The position numbers and the translations under genes were made by a program. Positions 5,443 to 10,898 of a DNA stretch of 10,898 nucleotides are shown here, piece after piece. The notes under the pieces were generated by a model that was given only the letters and a program-made list of their open reading frames with translations, had not been told where the DNA came from and searched no databases. The stretch is from Planctomycetota bacterium (GTDB taxonomy: Bacteria; Planctomycetota; UBA1135), in contig JAKVCF010000079.1 of NCBI GenBank assembly GCA_022447335.1, positions 1 to 10,898 on the forward strand, read 5' to 3'. Numbering within the stretch: position 1 is the stretch's first letter; the number at the start of each line of letters is the position of its first letter.

Positions 5443-8400
5443 TGAATGCGCTACTGCGCTTCTCGGTCAAGAATCCAGTAGGGGTCAACCTGATCTTCCT
5501 GGCGATTCTTGTTGTTGGGTGGATTCAGTTGGGGAAGTTGCCACGTGAGGTCTTTCCCGAGTTCGCCAAGGACACGGTTGAGGTCACGGTCGTTTACGCG
5601 AACGCCTCGCCGGACGAAGTGGCTCGGCTATGCGTAGTGCCGCTGGAAGAAGCGGCAGATGGCGTGCAGGGCACCGCTGAAATCAGTTCTATCTCGACGC
5701 AGGAATCTGCACGCATTTTCATTCGTCTCTATTCCGGCACTGATGTGCAAGCCTATTTAGACGAACTGCGTCAGGAAGTCGACCTGATTGAAGACTGGCC
5801 AGAAGATGCCGAAGACCCACGCATCTTCGAACAAAAGATGCAATTCCCAGTGATTACAATCAGCCTATTCGGGAACTTGGCTGAGACCGAGACAAAGCAG
5901 ATTGCCGAACGTTTGCGTGACCAGGTCAAGGCGGTGCCGAATGTCAGCTCGGTTACTTTGCTCGGCGTGCGTGATCCCGAGCTACGGGTCGAGATTCGCC
6001 CGGCTGATCTGGAGCGCTATGGCCTTTCGCTGGCTGACGTCTCGCGCTCATTAGGTGCGCAGGTACTTGATCTTCCTGGTGGCAGCTTGGAAACCCCAGC
6101 CGGTGAAACTCTGTTACGCGTGCTGGGGGAAGAAGCGGATCCGCAGCTTCTTGCAGCACGCGTCGTGCGTGGCCAGCCTGACGGCAGCCTAGTTCGCCTG
6201 GGCGATTTGGCTACGGTGCGACGCGGCTTTGAACGAGCGCTTACGGTCAGTCGCTACAACGGTTATGAGACGATTGCGCTGCAGGTCGCCAAGGATCCTC
6301 AGGGTGATGTGATCGACATCGTGGACAGCGTGCGTGGGATTGTCGAAGAGGTTCGGCCTAGCTTGCCAGAAGGTGTATCGATTGGGCTCTCCAGCGACTT
6401 CTCCGTCTACGTCAAAAATCGCCTGAGCACTTTGCTGCAGTCCGGTTTTTTCGGGCTCGCGCTCGTGTTGATCGTTCTGTGGGTATTCCTCGACGCGCGT
6501 ACCGCGTTGATGACAGCCGTCGGCATTCCGGTCGCTGTGATGGGAGGCGTAATCGCCATGTCTCTGCTGGGCATCACGATGAACATGTTGTCAATGTTCG
6601 CTTTCATCTTGGTGCTTGGGTTGGTAGTGGATGACGCGATCGTTGTGGTTGAAAACTGTTTTCGATACGTTGAGAAAGGCTTCAAGCCTATGGATGCGGC
6701 GCTGCTCGGCGCCCGCGAGGTAGCTTGGCCGGTGGTCACAACCATCGCGACCACGGTGGCCGCTTTCAGCGCGATTCTGTTGATCGACGGTGAATTGGGG
6801 CAGTGGATGAAGCCAGTGCCATGGGTGGCCAGTCTGACGCTCGTGGCCTCACTGATTGAGGCTCTCATTGTGCTTCCATCTCATTTTTCCGAGTGGATTC
6901 GTCCAATTGGAGACTCGGTGGCTAGCGAAGAAGCGGCCTTGATTTCACAGCCGAAGGAGCGAAAGCGCTGGTACGACGGCCTTCAGCGCTTCTACGAGCG
7001 CAGCCTGGATGTAGCGCTGCGTCATCGCTATCCCTCGCTGCTAGCAGCGGCAGGCGCGCTTCTGATCGCCGCCGGCCTGTTCCAGTTTGGCCACCTCAAA
7101 TTCGTACTGCTACCGAAGTTCGAGGCCAAACTGTTTATGGTCAATGTGGAAGGGCCGACGAGCAGTAGCCTCGAGCAGACTTTCGATACGCTTCGTCATT
7201 TCGAAGATCACATCGCCGAGATGCCGGCGCATGAGCTTGAGAGTTACGTATCGCTCGCGGGCGCGAACTACAGTGATGCGCAGAACTACAAGGTTGGCGC
7301 CAACCTTGGCCAGGTGTTCGTCGAACTTGCGGAAGGGGGCGCGCGCACGCGGACGACCGAGGAGATTCAGGCCTCATTGCGCGAGTCTTTCGGTGCCCCG
7401 CCAGGTGTACTGCGGATCGACTTCACTGCGCCGCAGGCGGGGCCGCAGGGTAAGCCGATCGAAATGTGGATCTCGGGGCCGGAAGCCGACATGCTGGCGG
7501 CGGCTAGTGCCGAGGTGCAGACTTTCCTGGCCGGATTTGCCGGCGTGCGCGATATTCGGGACGATCTACTTCCAGGTGCACGTGAGATTCGCTTCCGATT
7601 GACGGACGAGGGCCGATTACAAGGCTTCTCCGAGGCGCTTCTTGCGCGCCAGGTGCTAGGCGCTTTCTATGGTGATCGCGCGACCATCCTGCGCCTCGGT
7701 GGCGACCCGGCGAACCTTTTGGTACGCCTGCCAGAAGCGGCAAGGCTCGACTTCGCGGCACTACGCACCTTGCGCGTTCAGTCTCCGCTAGGCGAATGGG
7801 TCGAAGTGCGGCGGGTTGCTGAACTAGTTGATGCGAGCGGTCTGGCTCAGGTTACGCGTCGCGATCGCCAGCGTTCAATAACTATTACCGCGGATGTCAC
7901 CGCGGAGGGTAATGCGCGCGAGGTGATGCAGCAAGTGATCGCGCAATTTGGGGACATCGGCAGGCGATACCCAGGGACTTCGATCACCTACGGTGGTGAT
8001 CAAGAGGCGACGCGCGAGTCAATGGAGTCGCTAGTCGAGGCCATGGCGTTGTCCTTCCTCATCATCTACTTCCTCCTCGCTTTCCTATTCCGTAGCTACA
8101 CGCAGCCGGTCGTTGTGCTTGCCTCGGTGCCTTTCGGTGCACTGGGCGTATTCTATGGCTTCGCTTTCATTGGCGAGCCACTGTCCTTCATGACCATGTT
8201 AGGAGTCCTCGCGTTGTCAGGCGTGGCGGTGAACGATGCACTGGTTCTAGTCGACTTCGTGAACCAGCATCGACGTGAGGGGCACACTGCTTTGGAATCA
8301 GTCAAGCGCGCTGGGGCGGTGCGCATGCGTCCGGTCGTGATTACTTCGATGACAACAATCGGCGGTCTAATGCCGTTGGCCTTCTTTTCGAGTGGTCAGG

Positions 8401-8567
8401 CCCGTTTCCTGGCGCCCATGGCTATGGCCTTAGTCTTCGGTATGGCGTCCGCTACGCTGATGACTTTGGTGTTAGTGCCGGTTGGCTACATGGTGCTTGA
8501 GGATTTGAAGCGATTTGCGCACTGGATTGTCGGCCCGTTGACTCGTCGTCGGACAGGGCTGACTTAA
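5442..8567 (+). CDS. RND-family inner-membrane efflux transporter (AcrB/HAE-1-like)
   Basis: Proton-driven trimeric exporter. At 1041 aa it has typical family length and the duplicated RND architecture: TM1 near residues 12-30, a large periplasmic loop, TM2-6 at about 333-480, TM7 near 532-549, a second periplasmic loop, and TM8-12 from about 866 to the end. The TM4 proton-relay pair Asp397-Asp398 is present in GLVVDDAIVVVEN. In TM10 the sequence GVAVNDALVLVDFVNQ has Asn931 where AcrB has its relay lysine (Lys940). This N-D variant is known to me from other HAE-1 subgroups. The ATG at 5442 shares its first base with the adaptor stop codon; a GTG at 5439 is in frame but less likely. No outer-membrane channel gene follows, so an unlinked one is probably used. 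Drug, lipid or dye specificity cannot be assigned; the Asp pair argues against the metal (HME) type. Confidence 0.95.
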   Translation: MNALLRFSVKNPVGVNLIFLAILVVGWIQLGKLPREVFPEFAKDTVEVTVVYANASPDEVARLCVVPLEEAADGVQGTAEISSISTQESARIFIRLYSGTDVQAYLDELRQEVDLIEDWPEDAEDPRIFEQKMQFPVITISLFGNLAETETKQIAERLRDQVKAVPNVSSVTLLGVRDPELRVEIRPADLERYGLSLADVSRSLGAQVLDLPGGSLETPAGETLLRVLGEEADPQLLAARVVRGQPDGSLVRLGDLATVRRGFERALTVSRYNGYETIALQVAKDPQGDVIDIVDSVRGIVEEVRPSLPEGVSIGLSSDFSVYVKNRLSTLLQSGFFGLALVLIVLWVFLDARTALMTAVGIPVAVMGGVIAMSLLGITMNMLSMFAFILVLGLVVDDAIVVVENCFRYVEKGFKPMDAALLGAREVAWPVVTTIATTVAAFSAILLIDGELGQWMKPVPWVASLTLVASLIEALIVLPSHFSEWIRPIGDSVASEEAALISQPKERKRWYDGLQRFYERSLDVALRHRYPSLLAAAGALLIAAGLFQFGHLKFVLLPKFEAKLFMVNVEGPTSSSLEQTFDTLRHFEDHIAEMPAHELESYVSLAGANYSDAQNYKVGANLGQVFVELAEGGARTRTTEEIQASLRESFGAPPGVLRIDFTAPQAGPQGKPIEMWISGPEADMLAAASAEVQTFLAGFAGVRDIRDDLLPGAREIRFRLTDEGRLQGFSEALLARQVLGAFYGDRATILRLGGDPANLLVRLPEAARLDFAALRTLRVQSPLGEWVEVRRVAELVDASGLAQVTRRDRQRSITITADVTAEGNAREVMQQVIAQFGDIGRRYPGTSITYGGDQEATRESMESLVEAMALSFLIIYFLLAFLFRSYTQPVVVLASVPFGALGVFYGFAFIGEPLSFMTMLGVLALSGVAVNDALVLVDFVNQHRREGHTALESVKRAGAVRMRPVVITSMTTIGGLMPLAFFSSGQARFLAPMAMALVFGMASATLMTLVLVPVGYMVLEDLKRFAHWIVGPLTRRRTGLT

Positions 8568-8673
8568 GAGTTTTGAGCCACCTCGTTAATCCTCTGGCCT
8601 GTTAGGCGCGCGCGTGTTGCAAACGACGAAGTCCAGCGCGGCCCGGGGCGAGTTTAGTCAGAGCAGAATATGC
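8568..8673. other. Convergent intergenic gap without a clear terminator
   Basis: This 106-bp gap separates the converging pump and solenoid-protein genes. It contains only a weak 4-bp hairpin (GCCT, GTT, AGGC at 8597-8607) and GC-rich tracts such as GCGCGCGC, with no T-run after either. No intrinsic terminator is evident on either strand. Termination is presumably Rho-type or structural, by inference. Confidence 0.4.
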
Positions 8674-9990
8674 TTAGGGGCTGCCGAACAGGCGGTTGAA
8701 GGGTTCCTGGTCGAGCAGATCGGAAAATTCGGGCAGGTTGCGGTAGGGAGCGAGCTCCGATGGCGACATGCGTGTGCGCGCGAGCCATTCACCAGCTTCG
8801 CGCTCTTTGCGAGCACCTGCGGCTGCGCGTGCCGCATAAAGCCAGTCCTCGGAAGAAAGTCGGCCTCGGCTGATGTCCGCGAGCCGGATTGAGTTTTCGA
8901 AGCTGCGGAAGGCGTCGCGGAACTCGCTCAGGCGCACCTGCATTTCGCCTAGTTCCAAGTGCGCACGCCAATCATTCTTATTTCGCTTGACCGCTTCTTC
9001 TGGGTCGTTGAGCAGATAGCGCGCACCCGCCTTATCGTCCAGAAGGTGCAGTGTCCATGCCGTGGCATTGGCCATAGGGTCACCATTTTTGGCCCGTAAC
9101 AGCACTCCCATGCGCCGCTTGGCATCGCGCCATTTGAACGACTCGGCGCCGTGCTTGGCAACCGCGAGGCCTGCTAGTCGCAGCTTCATCGGGCGGTTGC
9201 GGTCGAAGGTGTAATCGATCACAAAGTCCTCGACAGTTTCATCCGGATGCTTATCGAGGAAGGCGAACAGCGCTTCATATTCCCTGGTCTCGCGCAATTC
9301 GTACCAGTCAGTTGGAAGTCGAAATTCGGCAGGTAGATCACGGCGAGTTAAAAGATCGAGTATCTCCAGGCGTTGTGACTCAGATAGCTGATCTATTGGG
9401 TCCACGCGCTCCAGCCACCCGCGACACTGCGCCGCGCTGCCGATTCGCAGCAGGGCCATCAAGGCTGCATCGCGTAGTGATTCATCACGATTACTCAAGC
9501 TGGCCTCTAGAGCCCGCACGCTACGTGGGCCACCTTTTTGGCCTAGGACATCTATCGCTCGTAGTCGCGCTGCGCCTGGAAGGCGATTTAACTCGGCTGC
9601 GAGTCGATCGGCGCCTGCGCTGTTAACGGTCGCGTCTAGCAGTGAGACCAAGGCGTCGATTCGTCCAGGGTCGATAGGCTCGCCCGCGAGATCGGTGCGG
9701 AGAGTTGTCAGGATCGGGCCCTGAATCTCGGGGGCAAACGCGGCGAGATTCTCCCGGCGTTCCTTGTTAGGGCCAGCGAGGTAGCTCGCCTGCTGCTCTT
9801 TCCAGGCTAGCGAAGCTGCTGCGCGTCGTGCTTCGGTGCGCTCGCGCAAGTTCTTAGTGAGTTGGTCGAGTTTGCCCGACTGTGCCGACGCGACTTGGGG
9901 CAGCATGAGGCTGGCAGCTACGATGGGAGAGAGCCAGCACGCGGTGCGGACCCAGACGGAACTGCGGGAGCAGGGCGGGAGCTCGGCCAT
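8674..9990 (-). CDS. Exported alpha-solenoid protein with HEAT-like and TPR-like repeats
   Basis: Function unknown. The chosen ATG at 9990 yields a convincing signal peptide: Arg residues at 9 and 15, hydrophobic CWLSPIVAASLMLP at about 18-31, and an ASA cleavage motif at 34-36. The frame stays open upstream to an ATG at 10161, but that extension would lie antisense to mnmG and bury the signal peptide. The mature protein (about 402 aa) starts with a charged Arg/Ala/Gln helix, then a HEAT-like pair around residues 141-185 (RLRAIDVLGQKGG, LRDAALMALLRIG). A middle region follows with DWYELRETREYEALFAFL, then a TPR-like pair from about 340 (AHLELGEMQVRLSEFRDAF and SFENSIRLAD). No catalytic motif is seen, so a periplasmic or envelope scaffold role is the best guess. 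It converges with the pump operon and is divergent from mnmG. Confidence 0.8.
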   Translation of the reverse strand: MAELPPCSRSSVWVRTACWLSPIVAASLMLPQVASAQSGKLDQLTKNLRERTEARRAAASLAWKEQQASYLAGPNKERRENLAAFAPEIQGPILTTLRTDLAGEPIDPGRIDALVSLLDATVNSAGADRLAAELNRLPGAARLRAIDVLGQKGGPRSVRALEASLSNRDESLRDAALMALLRIGSAAQCRGWLERVDPIDQLSESQRLEILDLLTRRDLPAEFRLPTDWYELRETREYEALFAFLDKHPDETVEDFVIDYTFDRNRPMKLRLAGLAVAKHGAESFKWRDAKRRMGVLLRAKNGDPMANATAWTLHLLDDKAGARYLLNDPEEAVKRNKNDWRAHLELGEMQVRLSEFRDAFRSFENSIRLADISRGRLSSEDWLYAARAAAGARKEREAGEWLARTRMSPSELAPYRNLPEFSDLLDQEPFNRLFGSP

Positions 9991-9998
9991 TGGAGTAC

Positions 9999-10004
9999 TA
10001 GAAT
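9999..10004 (+). promoter_or_regulatory. Possible -10 element for mnmG
   Basis: TAGAAT matches TATAAT at five of six positions and lies 20 bp before the mnmG ATG, implying a leader of about 14 nt. No good -35 box is seen about 17 bp upstream, where the sequence is GC-rich coding DNA of the divergent gene. Confidence 0.22.
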
Positions 10005-10024
10005 AACGGGCTCGGTGCATTTCG

Positions 10025-10898
10025 ATGAGTGTGCGATACGAAGTCTTAGTGGTTGGCGGTGGCCATGCGGGAATCGAGGCAGCTGCGGCGGCCTCGCGAG
10101 CGGGAGCACGTACTGGAATGATCACCCTCGAAACTGCGGCGGTGGGGCGCATGTCCTGCAACCCGGCTATCGGAGGGGTCGGAAAAGGTCAGCTAGCCCG
10201 GGAAATCGATGCGATGGGTGGCGTGATGGGGCGTGCGACAGATCGTGCGGGAATTCAGTTCCGATTGCTGAATACGAGCAAAGGGAAAGCCGTGCAGTCA
10301 CCGCGTGCGCAGTGCGACCGCGAAGCCTACGAGAAAGTCGCGCAAGAAGTTTTGGCCGAGGTTGCTGAAGTTGAAGCGATTGAAGGCGAGGCGGTCGACT
10401 TTCTATGGCGGGACGATTCGAGCACTGCTCAGGGGCGCCGCTTAGACGGGTTACGCCTCGCCGATGGCCGCGAGCTACAAGCTGACGCGGTCGTCCTTAC
10501 AACCGGCACTTTCTTGGAGGGGTTGCTCCATACTGGCCTGGAGAAGGTTGCGGGTGGAAGATACGGCGAAGCCGGCGCGCGACGCCTTGGTGACGCCTTG
10601 CGAGGGCTCGGCTTACCAACGGCTCGACTTAAGACGGGCACGCCGCCGCGCTTGGCCGCGGACTCCGTTGACTACTCGATTATGGAGGAGCAGCCGGGCG
10701 ATTCGGATCCGGTTGCCTTTAGCTTTCTGACAGATCGCATCGATCGTCCGCAGATTTCTTGCTGGATCACGCGTACCAACGCACGTACACATCAGATCGT
10801 TCGCGACAACTTGCACCTCGCTCCAATGTATGCGGGCCGCATTGATGGCGTAGGGCCGCGCTACTGTCCATCGCTGGAAGACAAGGTGGTGCGGTTTG
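10025..10898 (+). CDS. mnmG: tRNA uridine-5-carboxymethylaminomethyl modification enzyme MnmG (GidA), 5' part
   Basis: FAD-binding partner of MnmE. The complex installs the carboxymethylaminomethyl group (or aminomethyl group) on C5 of wobble uridine-34 in certain tRNAs. The frame is open from ATG 10025 to the right edge (291 codons of about 620), so the C-terminal part is missing. Diagnostic features are the dinucleotide-binding GGGHAG at residues 11-16, the MSCNPAIGGVGKGQL signature with conserved Cys45, GIQFRLLNTSKGKAV near 80-94, LKTGTPPR, MYAGRIDGVGPRYCPS with the second conserved Cys281, and EDKVVRF. These follow E. coli MnmG closely. The upstream in-frame region has no alternative start with a better ribosome site, and no Shine-Dalgarno sequence is seen. 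Only 34 bp separate it from the divergent exported protein. Confidence 0.97.
   Translation, partial: MSVRYEVLVVGGGHAGIEAAAAASRAGARTGMITLETAAVGRMSCNPAIGGVGKGQLAREIDAMGGVMGRATDRAGIQFRLLNTSKGKAVQSPRAQCDREAYEKVAQEVLAEVAEVEAIEGEAVDFLWRDDSSTAQGRRLDGLRLADGRELQADAVVLTTGTFLEGLLHTGLEKVAGGRYGEAGARRLGDALRGLGLPTARLKTGTPPRLAADSVDYSIMEEQPGDSDPVAFSFLTDRIDRPQISCWITRTNARTHQIVRDNLHLAPMYAGRIDGVGPRYCPSLEDKVVRF

Noticed and set aside
6407..6868. Minus-strand open frame of 153 codons inside the RND gene
   Set aside because: It is antisense to conserved TM2-6 of the transporter; its Thr/Ile/Ala-rich translation is a shadow.
7087..7602. Plus-strand open frame of 171 codons, Arg/Ser-rich, inside the RND gene
   Set aside because: It is an alternate-frame shadow of the second periplasmic domain with no family resemblance.
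9991..10161. N-terminal extension of the solenoid protein up to an ATG at 10161
   Set aside because: It would lie antisense to the conserved start of mnmG and place a clear signal peptide 57 residues into the protein. The ATG at 9990 is the better start.
1..10898. Mobile elements, CRISPR arrays, tRNAs, defence genes
   Set aside because: No transposase or integrase, terminal repeats, regularly spaced repeats, tRNA-like folds or defence-family proteins were seen.

Overview
This window looks like a chromosomal housekeeping region of a Gram-negative-type bacterium, with moderately high GC. An inner-membrane RND pump with its periplasmic adaptor, plus two proteins with export signals, implies a two-membrane envelope. 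The phylum cannot be fixed from sequence alone. Weak or absent Shine-Dalgarno signals at most starts and a secreted HEAT/TPR-type protein would fit a Planctomycetota/PVC-like or related lineage, but this is a low-confidence inference. I see no mobile element, CRISPR array, tRNA, rRNA or phage feature.

Positions 1-4078, minus strand, form a protein quality-control operon transcribed right to left. The order is trigger factor (tig, 2723-4054), ClpP protease (2109-2705), ClpX unfoldase (661-1974), then an unrecognised exported protein (1-629) that runs off the left edge. Trigger factor receives nascent chains at the ribosome, and ClpX unfolds substrates and feeds them into the ClpP chamber. The clpP-clpX gap (134 bp) is the only sizeable internal gap. 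It holds a perfect 12-bp stem-loop whose loop can pair instead with the sequence just upstream, and a second GC-only stem-loop.

Positions 4159-8567, plus strand, are divergent from tig across about 100 bp. They form a two-gene efflux operon: a membrane-fusion (adaptor) protein and an RND inner-membrane transporter joined by a TGATG stop/start overlap. No outer-membrane channel gene follows.

Positions 8674-9990, minus strand, converge on the pump operon and encode a signal-peptide-bearing alpha-solenoid (HEAT-like then TPR-like) protein of unknown role. Only 34 bp separate its start from mnmG (10025 to the right edge, plus strand, truncated by the window), which encodes the FAD-binding subunit of the tRNA wobble-uridine modification enzyme.

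Overall these are mostly conserved families in compact order. The points most worth a second look are the clpP-clpX RNA structure, the eroded PPIase region of trigger factor, and the two unidentified exported proteins. I do not see convincing evidence of a novel defence or mobile system.
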